From contig OV884059.1 in NCBI GenBank assembly GCA_930367215.1, forward strand, positions 24,638,945-24,702,944: a DNA stretch of 64,000 bases, given 5' to 3'. Each line of letters starts with the position of its first letter. Position 1 is the stretch's first letter. The translations under genes were made by a program, and so were the position numbers. Below are positions 23,186-32,780 of the stretch, in pieces. This DNA is from Pollenia angustigena (Eukaryota > Arthropoda > Insecta > Diptera > Polleniidae). Below the pieces are notes generated by a model. It made no database searches and was not told where the DNA came from. It saw only the letters and a list, made by a program, of their open reading frames with translations.

Positions 23186-23190
23186 GTCTG

Positions 23191-23640
23191 GGTCCAAATT
23201 ACGGCATTCGATATCGATCGACATTTTCGTTTTAATAAATTTCGACCAATTCTGTGAAATACATACAGAAAAATGTTGTTGGAGTTGTACTCGGTTTATA
23301 TTGCTAAAAAGATATGAAATATTTCTAGCAACATTTTTGATTTCCGTACGAAACAAGTGCAGGGGCCAAATAGCTGCAGTCGATATCGATCGAAATTGCA
23401 AAACAATTAAAACAGAAATTTCATTCTATATCGATTGCCGTAACCCAGCTCTCGGAATTTATAGCAACATTTTTTTGTACTTTTTATTTTGTATACGTGT
23501 TGGGGTAACTAACAAAACCGTTTAGTTTTTCAAAACCGCGCGATAGATAATATCGATAGATGTCAAAAATTTCGTGTGAAATAATCAATGTTGCTCAAAA
23601 TTTTTAGCAAGTTCCAATAAAGTACTATGCAATACCTAAA
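23191..23640. repeat. Mosaic of family A sequence and TCGATATCGATCGA repeats
   Basis: CCAAATTACGGCATTCGATA followed by TCGATCGA at 23193-23221 recurs as GGGGCCAAATAGCTGCAGTC plus GATATCGATCGA at 23362-23392, and inverted as TATATCGATTGCCGTAAC near 23430. Family A text (GTTGTACTCGGTTTATATTG, TTTCTAGCAACATTTTTGAT, GATAGATAATATCGATAGAT, ending AAAGTACTATGCAATA) lies between and after. The motif is also the arm of the palindrome at 28538-28622, so it probably marks a separate inverted-repeat element. Confidence 0.55.
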
Positions 23641-23814
23641 ACAAAAACACGATTCCTGCAACAAAAGCATATTTCTAGCAACATTAAAATAAAAAAAAGC
23701 AAAATAAACACGAGAATATATTGACTTTTACGCAGGTGGTGGCAAGTCGCTTGAATCTTTCTAGACTCTAGAGAAGCCAGTCTTGATATATTGGCAACAC
23801 GGATTAGCATGTGA

Positions 23815-24245
23815 CTAGGGTGTCCAAATTTGAGGTATAATCGGTCAATGGAAATCGCTGCAGGGAGATGATCCGAACCTTTTTATGTCAGAAACCTTTG
23901 AAAGAAAAGTTTGAAAATCGTATTAGTTCTCGCAAAGGAGAAGGAGAAAAACGAGCAAAAAATAGTCGCAGGATCTTGGTAGACAATTCACCAAGATCCT
24001 GCGATTTGACACCTTTAGACTGTTTTTTGCTGTTTTTTTTTTTAAATCGAAATGTACAACTATAATCACAAAACAGTTCAAAAGCTTTCACACAACATTA
24101 TCGAGTAGTTATCAAGCATTGAGAACAGTTTATTTAAGAACGTGATTGAGAATTTTCGTAAAAGATTAGGAGCCTGCCGAGCCAGTATTGGGGTCACTTG
24201 GCCGACATATTTTTTAAGTTTTAACCGGAACCTTTTTTAATAATC
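23815..24245 (+). pseudogene. DD41D mariner-type transposase remnant, copy 2
   Basis: The plus strand reads SVNGNRCREMIRTFLCQKP and then jumps directly to LKEKFENRISSRKGE, an internal deletion that removes the DDFDVE-MWFQ-QDGA section with the second catalytic aspartate. After a further disrupted stretch, PRSCDLTPLDCFL (third catalytic Asp) is visible and the C-terminus (KRLGACRAS-like, out of frame) ends near AGCCTGCCGAGCCAGTATTG. Spacing, stops and the deletion make it non-functional. Confidence 0.72.
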
Positions 24246-24414
24246 TAAAATAAAAATATTTGTAACATCTCAAAAAAATCTTTTTTTTATTAAAATTCAA
24301 GTGATACGTTAATTTTTGGACCCCCTTCCTTTTACAATATAACATCAACATATTGCAAAACTGCATCATGTTTACACAAACTCTGGCAACATTAATCTAA
24401 CATTTTGTATATTA

Positions 24415-25431
24415 AGCCTGGTACTCTGTTCAACATTTCACGTGATATGCTGTCAAAACGCATATGAAAAAAACTTGTGCGGAATATCTATGAAATAATG
24501 TTGATAGAGTTGTACTCTGTTCATTTTGTAAAAAAGTTCCGAAATGTTTATGGCAACATTTTTTTACAACTGCGAAATAAATTAAGCTGCACTTATTTCA
24601 CGTGGAATTTTAAGCAAAATCAAAAAAAGGATGAACTGATTATTTAAAAAGAAATAAAAAATTAATATAACACAACCGGTAACAGTTTTTTATCCATATT
24701 TACTTTCTTTTTGATTAAATTTTTTATTAAAAAAAAATTATTTTTAGTAAAATACATGCAGGAATAAAATCGGCAAATTGTACAAACTCGCATGATAGGT
24801 AACATCGATACATGTCAAAATTTTCGTGTGAAATAATAAATGTTGCTCAACATTTTTCACAAATTTGAACCAGTGTTCGAAAATAAACACTAAATATCGT
24901 TCTTTAATGTTCGGTTCGGTAGATTTTTGGAAAACACAAACGCTAATAGTGTTTGTGTAGAAATTCATTAAAAAAAATTACGTTTCCCTGTTTGTCATCT
25001 TTCGAACACAAAAATAATACTGTTTTCATCATACTCAACAAAAGATGAGAACATTCAATTCCGTTCGGTTTTTTTTGAAAATCCACAAACTTCAATGTGT
25101 TCGGTTCGGCTGGTTAATGTTCGTCCCTTTTCGCTAGTAAAAAACGAGCCAAACATTTTTTACAAAAACAAAATACACACACGAAAAAAACATTATAGAA
25201 CATTAAAATATAATGTTTTTCTACAGTATCACTACAATTGTTCTGTTTTTTAACGAAGAACCGAACATTGTATAATGATCGGTTCTTTCTTGAAAATAGT
25301 TACGAACGGTATTAAGGGTTGTGTATGTTTACACAAACACTAAAAAAATAGATATCGTTCTTCGGTGTGTGAGCCGAACGCTAAATAATGTACTGTTTAT
25401 TTTCGAACACTGATTTGAACAGTACTAGGCT
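24415..25431 (+). mobile_element. Family A MITE, 467 bp net, interrupted by a hAT element
   Basis: The left end is AGCCTGGTACTCTGTTCAAC and the right end AGTACTAGGCT, with TTA on both sides (24412-24414 and 25432-25434). Internal landmarks match the other copies: GATAGAGTTGTACTCTGTTC, TATGGCAACATTTTTTTACA and CAAAATTTTCGTGTGAAATA. The hAT insertion at 24871-25412 sits just inside the right end; removing it and one 8-bp duplication restores a contiguous terminus. Confidence 0.85.
24871..25412. mobile_element. hAT-type element, 542 bp, 19-bp perfect TIR
   Basis: The unit begins CAGTGTTCGAAAATAAACA and ends TGTTTATTTTCGAACACTG, a perfect 19-bp inverted repeat. It is flanked by the 8-bp duplication ATTTGAAC (24863-24870 and 25413-25420). 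CAG-type ends with 8-bp duplications define hAT. Subterminal GTTCGGTTCGG / CCGAAC-type motifs repeat near both ends and in the middle, as expected for transposase binding sites. There is no coding frame, so it is a non-autonomous derivative. This is the clearest nested insertion in the window. Confidence 0.93.
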
Positions 25432-25955
25432 TTACCAACAAAACACAGTTTCAATATTTAGCCAGTATCAAATATCATGCAACATGTTGCTTAGCACATA
25501 TTTTCAGTTTTGACATGTGAAAAGATATCCAAAGAATTTTAAATTTACTATACAATATTTTCTCCCTTGCCCTCTTCAAACAACAGCAACAATTATTATT
25601 TTATTCAACAAATTTCTACATTGTAAATATTAAAAATATTTTATTTTTCTTTAAATCATATAAATCACTTCTATGCAAAATAAAAAGCCATTAAGGCAAA
25701 AAGTTTCAGGTTCCAGGCAGGACTCCTTAAATCATAAAACGTTCTACACATGTGTATAACACCACAAAGGCGGACAGACGACGAATTTTATCCTTGCTGG
25801 TAATAGACAGCAATAAAAAAAGCAATAATCATTTATTAAAATCGAGTTGATGTCAACGAAACGATCTTGGAAAATAATGGCAAATACGCGACAAATTTTA
25901 AAATATTTTATTTTTTTTTAGATCCGAAAGAATTAAATAAGTTTCTTAAAAGTAA

Positions 25956-26052
25956 GAAGCAACAGCAAACAAAATTCAATAAAATAAATCAACCAAATTG
26001 AAATGAAGCAACAGCAAACAAAATTCAATAAAATAAATCAACAAAAATTGGG
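25956..26052. repeat. 49-bp perfect-type tandem duplication
   Basis: GAAGCAACAGCAAACAAAAT followed by TCAATAAAATAAATCAAC begins at 25956 and again at 26005 with essentially no difference, indicating a recent duplication. Confidence 0.85.
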
Positions 26053-26799
26053 AATTAAAAAGTTTTTTAAGAAAAAATATTAGAAAAAAGTTAAATATTT
26101 TAGGGATTTAGTCATAAATTAGAAAAGTTAACTTAGAACATAATTAAAATGTTTGATGTTTGTTTCAGGTTCCAGGTGGAGATTTAATGTTTAAATAACT
26201 GTTTTTAAATGGAAAAAGATTTGTTTTTTTATTAAATGAAAAAGGTTTGAAATAAATTAGGTAAGCAATAAGCCAGGTTCATTTACAGCAATCCTATTGC
26301 ATTTAAAAACCTAATCAAACAAGTTTGATTGGATGTTGCTGGAAATGGTTTGAAGTTTAAAGTCGAAATTGCTTTGCAAAACCCTCGATAAAAACTGTAA
26401 CTCCTCTTCGATGATAAAACCTGGAACAAATTTTAAAGTTTTATGTTAAATCATAAAATTTAGCCAGAGTAGCATAAATCATAGGCTGTTTTTAAGTGGT
26501 TGGATGGCGCAGGAAATGGTTTAAAGCTTCTAAAACTAGTTTGAAGAGGCAACAAGAAATTTTAAGCTGAAATTGCCTTGCAAAACCGACGAGGAAAACT
26601 TTAAAGTCTCTTCGATGATAAAACCTTGAAATAATTTTCAAGAAAGCCAATGGTTGGATGTTGCAGGAAATGATTTGAAGGTTCAAGAGCTACTTTGAAG
26701 TGGCAACAATAATTTTGAAGTTCCAATTGCTTTGAAACACGTTCAAGGAAAATTTTAACTCCTCTTCGAAGAATTGATGATGTTCCACTTTTCTCCAGC

Positions 26800-27480
26800 T
26801 AGGAAGCAAGCGGTCCCAATTACTGACTTCCAACGGACTCTGTTGTGGGCTGTTCTTAATGCCTCGTTCCATGATAACCCTGCAGTAGCCAGCTCACGTA
26901 CGGTTGCGATACTCCAAGAGTTTTTTGGCCATCCATGGCACCGAGAACCTTAGGGGATCTACTGCTACCTCGTTATCGGATATCAGTTCATCTAAACTTC
27001 CTTTTCAGGATGTCGTACTGGATTGCCTGTTGGTTGGTGCTTCGAAGCAGGTCCGCGTAGGTTTTATGTTGGGCCAAAAGCATATAATAATCCTCCGTAA
27101 GCAACGGTTTGTGAAAACTTGCAGACGTCGTACTTCAATTTCCGATAGACCGCAAGTTTCACATCCATAAAGGAGTATGAGTTTCACACATGTGTTAATT
27201 ACTTTGGTCTTCAGTTGAGTTTATATATCGAATGATACCTATACTCTTTTAAGCAATGCATGACATGAAGGGCCTTGTTGATTCGCGCAGAAACGTCTTC
27301 GCTTGCTCGGCTGTTCATTGTGATTTTGCAGCCAAAATAACAGAAAGATTAGACATTTTATATGGCGTAATTATTGAGAGTTAGACAGGTGGTATTGGTG
27401 GTGTTTATTCCCATTAGTTTGGTTTTCTGCAAGTTTCTTTGTTAACCAACTTAAGTAAGAGACATAAATCCTCAGCATAG
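26800..27480 (-). pseudogene. RTE-type retrotransposon C-terminal fragment
   Basis: The minus strand encodes VINTCVKLILLYGCETCGLS, then EIEVRRLQVFTNRCLRRIII and CFWPNIK, the conserved post-RT segment (LLYGCETW...LQVFxNRCLRRI...W) of RTE-like elements; the usual W after GCET is C. Text to its right (27190-27480) is compatible with the thumb region but has several stops, and text to its left is too decayed to align. No RT catalytic box is present. The same lineage appears at 52350-54020 and 55987-56310. Confidence 0.7.
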
Positions 27481-27574
27481 TCAAGATCGTTTTTTTTTTT
27501 TTGAGATGGGGCGTCCACTGAATACCGCTCTTCGAAGAATTAGTATTGGAATAATGTCATTTTTAATTTAAAAT

Positions 27575-28200
27575 TATTAAAAGATTCGGCTAAGCCAAAT
27601 CTTTGAAAACTTCCACCGACAGATAGAATATTTCAGGAGTAGGTTTTATATGGAAAATATGGTAAATTACAGACCGATCTTCACGAAAGTTGAGAGTGTG
27701 ATTTCAAGTTATATAAAACTATAATTTACCAAATTTTAGTATAATAGTATTATTTGTTACAGCTTTAAGCGTATTTAGGTGTTTTCCGATAGGGGGTGGT
27801 ATATGGGTCCTATGATAAATTTGGACCGATATTCACAAAATTTTGTGGTATGAATTCTAGTCATATAGAACGAATTTGTGCAAAATCTTAAATCAATATG
27901 TGGATTCTGCCACTATTTGCGTTAGCTTTTGTTATAAATTTTTTAGGGTAGTAGTTCCACCTTGGGATTTATAGCTCAAATCCTACTTAACCGGTTTTAC
28001 TGGATTTCAATCCCAAGCCGTTTAGGATAACTAGATACAATTTGAGACAAATATTGTTCTTCTGTTTGGAGTTTTTTTGAAGGTAAGGGTGTTTTCAACA
28101 GACGGACAGACAGACGGACTGAGAGATGGACATGGCTAAATCGACATAAATTTACTTAAGGACCTAGAATATATATACTTTATGGGTCTTAGATGAATAT
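27575..28200 (-). mobile_element. DINE-like (Helentron-derived) element, minus-strand copy
   Basis: Reading on the minus strand, the order matches the 32781-34418 copy: a GTCY microsatellite tract next to CCATGTCCATCTC text, a conserved core GGCTTGGGATTGAAATCCAG, GTCCAAATTTATCATAGGAC, then CTGTCGGTGG, and finally a stem-loop GATTTGGCTTAGCCGAATC near the 3' end. Only one or two degenerate monomers of the 153-bp unit are present. No coding frame. Confidence 0.65.
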
Positions 28201-28537
28201 TAATTAAGTTTCACATGGAATGACAAAATTAGTATGTCCCCATTCCCCACTAGTCAAAGAAGCTGAGGTGGCTTTCCAGGTGGTTGGATATTGCAGGAAA
28301 TGTATTAATGTTTCAAGAACAAGTTTGAAGTTGCAGCATCTTCGAAGAAAAAACCTTGAAAATACCAAGTGTTATCAAAAACCTAAAAACTAGTCAAAGA
28401 AGCGCAAAAAGAAGGAAGAAGTTGCAGGAAATGGTTTGAAGCCACGTTACTTAGTTTGATGTTTGAAAAGACCTTTAATAAGGCAACTCTTGCTAACTTT
28501 TAACAAGTTTGAGGTTGTAGAAAAAGATCCGGTTGTA

Positions 28538-28622
28538 GCCAAATTACGGCGTTCGATATCGATCGAATTTACATTAAAAATTAAATGGGATTTTCGATCA
28601 ATATCGAATGCCGTCAATTGGC
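28538..28622. repeat. Palindrome with TCGATATCGATCGA arms
   Basis: The left arm 28538-28566 (GCCAAATTACGGCGTTCGAT then ATCGATCGA) pairs with the right arm 28594-28622 at 25 of 29 positions around a 27-base loop. The same arm sequence occurs at 23193 and 23362, so it behaves like the end of a small foldback element. Confidence 0.7.
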
Positions 28623-28769
28623 CCCAGGATCGATATAAAATTGTTATTAGAGAAATACAAAACCCAATACAACAAAATTTTGTCTATAAAATAAAATTTC
28701 AATATCAAGTGAATATTTTCCGCCTTAGCTTTTTCACTTATTCCTTATGCAGACAATTGTCTTTTCATT

Positions 28770-30100
28770 AAACGTTTAGGGAGATTTTTTACAACTTTCT
28801 AAATAATTTTTTTTTATATGTTTGAAACTACCTGCCAACATGTAAACACGTTTGATCATCAAAATTTCGCATTAAAACTAAATATTTATCCGAAAAAAGC
28901 TATAAAATTTTATTGTTCTTGCCAAAGAGCAGCAACAATTTCGATGTAATAAGGAAACTGCAAGAAGTAGTGGGGGAGTTTTCCAAATTGGCAAACAGTT
29001 GTTGTTATTGGAATCGGTTTTAATGTCGCAACTGTGTTAGTTAGTCAAACACTCGAACTCTTTGTCGTTAGTAATCAACTCCATTTCTGCTTCAGATGTT
29101 CTTAACATGTGTAATGAAATTGTTTTAGCATTTAATTGTTTATGGTCAGACAAAAAGTAAAAGTAGAAAGAAAAAAAAAAATAATTACACACAGTATCAA
29201 ATGATTTGGAGCAACATTGGTTTCTACTTTCTTTTGGGTCGCAATTGGCGAAAAGTGTATTTTTCTAATTGTAATACTACAAGGTAGTAAAACTAAATGT
29301 ATGGGAAGTAATTAAGACAATTGCTAATTGGGTATTGGAAATGTTTTGGGCATAAGGGGATTCGAATGGGAATGGAGGTTGGAACGTTATGAAAGACTAT
29401 AAAAATAAATAGTTTTGAAGAAAACGGAAACTGAGATAGAGTTGCTTAACAAAGATTGAAGACAATAAAAAATTATTGACAGACAGTAAACAGCAACTAA
29501 AAATTAGGGTTTTAAAGTCTTAGCTCGGCTTTAAGCGTACCTTATTTAGTTTGAAAATAATTTGGGTACAATATCTTATTGAATTCAAAAAAAAGTGCTA
29601 TATAAATTTCCACCTGTAGATGGGCCCATAAATGTCACCTAAGGTCTCGGCTAGTAAGTTATCGTGGTAGTAGAGTTTTAAGGTCTCTGTCTTGACAAGA
29701 ACACTTCACTGTTTAGATGTTTTGTTATCTACATTGTAAGCTATGCTCATGTAGTATCAGATCCAGCCTGTAGCCGTTAGATATCCCATTACTTCATTTA
29801 GTGTGAGATTGGGTACATAATCTGAAGCAAGTTTGCTGGAAATGATATCTACAATATTTTGACAATGTTGCTTTTTTGTTTTTGTGATCAAATACTTTTC
29901 GAAGCAATTTTATTTCAGTTGATATTGATGGAAATTATTTTCTCAGCATTGTGAAAACTAACATAAATGCATTATAGAACTAAAAATATAATTTTGATTT
30001 GTTCATAAAAAAAATATTTTCAAATCGAAAAAGTGTTCGATCACGACTGCCATAATTAGCCCCTTGGTGTTTCTAGCTTAGCAGTTTGACATCAGGACCA
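28770..30100. other. Non-coding stretch
   Basis: No recognisable gene or element. Base composition is less extreme between 29560 and 29830, but frames are short and unremarkable. Confidence 0.45.
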
Positions 30101-30179
30101 TATGATTACCAGGGCACAGGGATATACTGGGACAAATTAGGGCGGATAAGCTTGCTAGATTTGGCATTAGCTTCCTTTT

Positions 30180-30500
30180 CCATTTGAAAAGCGTTGGAGT
30201 ACCTTTGATCTCCTCTGTCGAACTTCGGCAATTGACTATCGATGTTGCTAACGATTGGTGGACTGCGAATACTGTATCCAGGACGGACAGGCAATTGCGG
30301 ACGACAGGACGACAGGCGTATCATGTCTCTACAATCAATGACCAGAAAAAAATTTGCCACTTTTGGCATCTGTTATCAGAGGTAGGATACCATGTTTACT
30401 GGCGCAGCTGCGATGTTGAAAATGAGAAGAAAAATGTGAAACACCTTCTCTGTCACAGTCCAACTCAAAAACAAGCTAAGAGTTATTTTAAACTTTCCTT
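30180..30500 (+). pseudogene. LOA-like retrotransposon tail, copy 1
   Basis: The plus strand contains, in shifting frames, RQLRTTGR-type text, DDRRIMSLQSMTRKKFATF and then CDVENEKKNVKHLLCHSPTQ. This is the region after the RNase H domain of LOA/Outcast-like retrotransposons, ending in a zinc-knuckle-like C...EHLLCHCP motif. The first cysteines are lost. Copies 2 and 3 lie in the same orientation at 31061 and 31632. Clade assignment is inference from motif order. Confidence 0.6.
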
Positions 30501-31060
30501 TAGATGAGATTAGAAATCAACATTTCTAAGACTTAGCAAAATTTTGATGGGAGAGCAGAGTTACCACAATGCGTGCAAGATATAGTTGTTGGGGCACCTT
30601 TGTTCACCTGCAAACTTTAACTTCTGTGATTGACTACCGATATAGGTAACGATAGATGGGAATATAATACATATACACTAAAGAGAAAGTCCCATAGCTG
30701 CCTAGGAGACGCCTATATGAAATGTATGACCAGCCTGCATTAGTTTTTTATCCTTGACATTTTTTCAACACATACTTGCCCTTTATTATCAGCCAATAAT
30801 GGGCTTCCATGCAAATATAGCAGTTTAATGAAATTCTTAAATTTGGCCCCTGCAGCGCATAGGATGCCACTAGACGGGTCAAAAATATGACCAACCACAC
30901 TTTATTTTTCAACGCCATCATTTGTTTCTAACGTACCTGCCCGCTATTTCCATTTCTTAAGGGGGCTCCCATAAAAAGATTTCAATACAAGCTAGAAATA
31001 TATTGAAGACAAAGTCCTATAGCTGCCTAGCAGTCGCCCATAAGGGGATGCAATGTATGT

Positions 31061-31465
31061 CGGGTTGGTTCTACTGTGGGAGTTCTTTTTAGTGGAATTG
31101 CATGATTTTAAGATGATAAGGACAACGCGGAGCACCTCCTCTGTCACTCTGGCGAGAAGGCGACTGGGCAAAAAGGTATCCGCAACTTTCAAAGGATTGT
31201 ACGGTAAATCTGGCAGCGGACTGGTAAACGTTCTTAGAAGCTCGGGTTGGTTCTACTGTGGGAGTTCTTTTTAGTGGAATTGCATGATGTTAAGATGATA
31301 AGGACAACGCGGAGCACCTCCTCTGTCACTCTGGCGAGAAGGCGACTGGGCAAAAAGGTATCCGCAACTTTCAAAGGATTGTACGGTAAATCTGGCAGCG
31401 GACTGGTAAACGTTCTTAGAAGCTCGGGTTGGTTCTACTGTGGGAGTTCTTTTTAGTGGAATTCC
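31061..31465 (+). repeat. 182-bp tandem duplication of a LOA-like tail (copy 2)
   Basis: CGGGTTGGTTCTACTGTGGG starts at 31061, 31243 and 31425: two full 182-bp units and a partial third. I see one mismatch between the first two units (ATTTTAAG versus ATGTTAAG). Each unit encodes NAEHLLCHSGEKATGQKG in one frame, the zinc-knuckle end of the same retroelement as copies 1 and 3. Because 182 is not a multiple of three, the frame shifts at each junction. Confidence 0.9.
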
Positions 31466-31549
31466 ATGATGCCACAAGAGATCATCAGTTCTCAGTGTAC
31501 CAGACTGACTGTCATTTCTACCTTAACTTACCTTTGAACTTTCCTGCAT

Positions 31550-32095
31550 GGACGTTCCTAACACTTGGATCAATTTTAATAGGAGAGCAGAGGTACCCCA
31601 ATGCCTGAATTAAATAGGCGTTGGGGGACCTTTGCTCTGCTGCAAACTTAAACTTCTGACTACAGATATTGTTAACGATAGATCGACACCGAACATTGAT
31701 TGTAGGATTATCAGGCAGTTGTTGCCCCACATGGATGACAGGCGTGCCATGTCTCTACTACCAGTGACCATAAAGGAGTTGTCACTTTTGGTATATATTA
31801 TCACGGGGCACCTATTAGATATGTAGGCGTGCACAGCGTCTAGGAGCTAGAAATTAAGATAACTTCCTCACCTGCGATGTTGAAAATTAGGAGGAAAGCG
31901 TAGAACTCCTCCTCTGGCACTGTCCTACTTTGGCATAAAGGCGACAGGCCGAAAAGTGAACTGGATTGAAGTTTGTAGTTTTTTTGTAGGAGTTCTGTTT
32001 TGTGGAATTTCATGGTATCACATGATATCATTGGGTCTTAGTGTGTTAGATGAGTACTGACTGCCATTTCGACGTAATCTTTCCTAATGCAATAA
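31550..32095 (+). pseudogene. LOA-like retrotransposon tail, copy 3
   Basis: A short open frame reads IIRQLLPHMDDRRAMSLLPV then TIKELSLLVYIITGHLLDM, the post-RNase-H segment of LOA-like elements. A second frame continues with CDVENEEESVEHLLWHCPTL, where the usual Cys before HCP has become Trp. The 3' untranslated-type text GGTATCACATGATATCATTG then GGTCTTAGTGTG follows, also seen after copy 2. Frames are broken by at least two indels. Confidence 0.68.
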
Positions 32096-32780
32096 TATAC
32101 ATATGTAGTGGTTTTTTTTACTTCTGTGAGGACTAAAGGGCCAAATGCACCAACTAAAGACTAATTAAAAAGCTTAAAGTAATGTTAATTTTTTATTAAG
32201 ATGAGATTAGATATGGACGTCCCTAAGCCTTCGTTCCAGTTTGATACCCAAAGGGAATCAATATAACACAAATACTGATGGAAACCGAGGAATTTAGTAA
32301 TTCAGTGTAAATTTCTAGTTTTTTTGTAAATACTGGTCCGATGTAAAGAATCATTTCGTTAGTATAATTCGCAAAGACGCTAAGTCCACTTTTTTCCAAA
32401 ATTGAGATTTAAATGCAAAACGGTAATACTATACAAAATACATATTTTAAGACAACAAAAAATGTCATTATGTAGTTTAAAGTTGTGATAATTTTGTGGT
32501 TTGCAAAAACGCTAAGTCCACGAAACTACGGAAAATATTAAAAGCTAGTGCTAACTCCACGAATATTGATTTGTTTAATTGAATTTGGTATTTTCTGTTC
32601 TATTTTTTCTAAAGCCGTGAAAAGTGGAGATCTTAAAAAAAATTTAATACTTAGCGCCTTTGAATTTTTTCTACTTAAAGTTTTCCAATAAGAATTAAAA
32701 TGAGCTTAAAAAAGTATATAGTTATATTTTTGTATCTTTTTAATAGAAATGAAATGAGCTTGTCTTAAATATCTGTTTTT

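Larger units (their letters stand above)
26320..28460 (-). repeat. Degenerate ~150-bp tandem array split by insertions
   Basis: Units containing GGTTGGATGTTGCAGGAAAT ... AGTTTGAAG ... AAATTGC(T/C)TTGCAAAACC ... CTTCGATGATAAAACCT appear at about 26325, 26497 and 26651, and again beyond the insertion at 28270 and 28405. The middle part (26790-28215) is an RTE-type fragment and a DINE-like element, which therefore entered a pre-existing array. Confidence 0.65.

Noticed and set aside
31053..31456. Pair of 69-73 codon frames ending in the same residues
   Set aside because: They look like paralogous small genes but are an out-of-frame reading of the 182-bp tandem duplication; the meaningful frame carries the HLLCHS motif of a retroelement tail.
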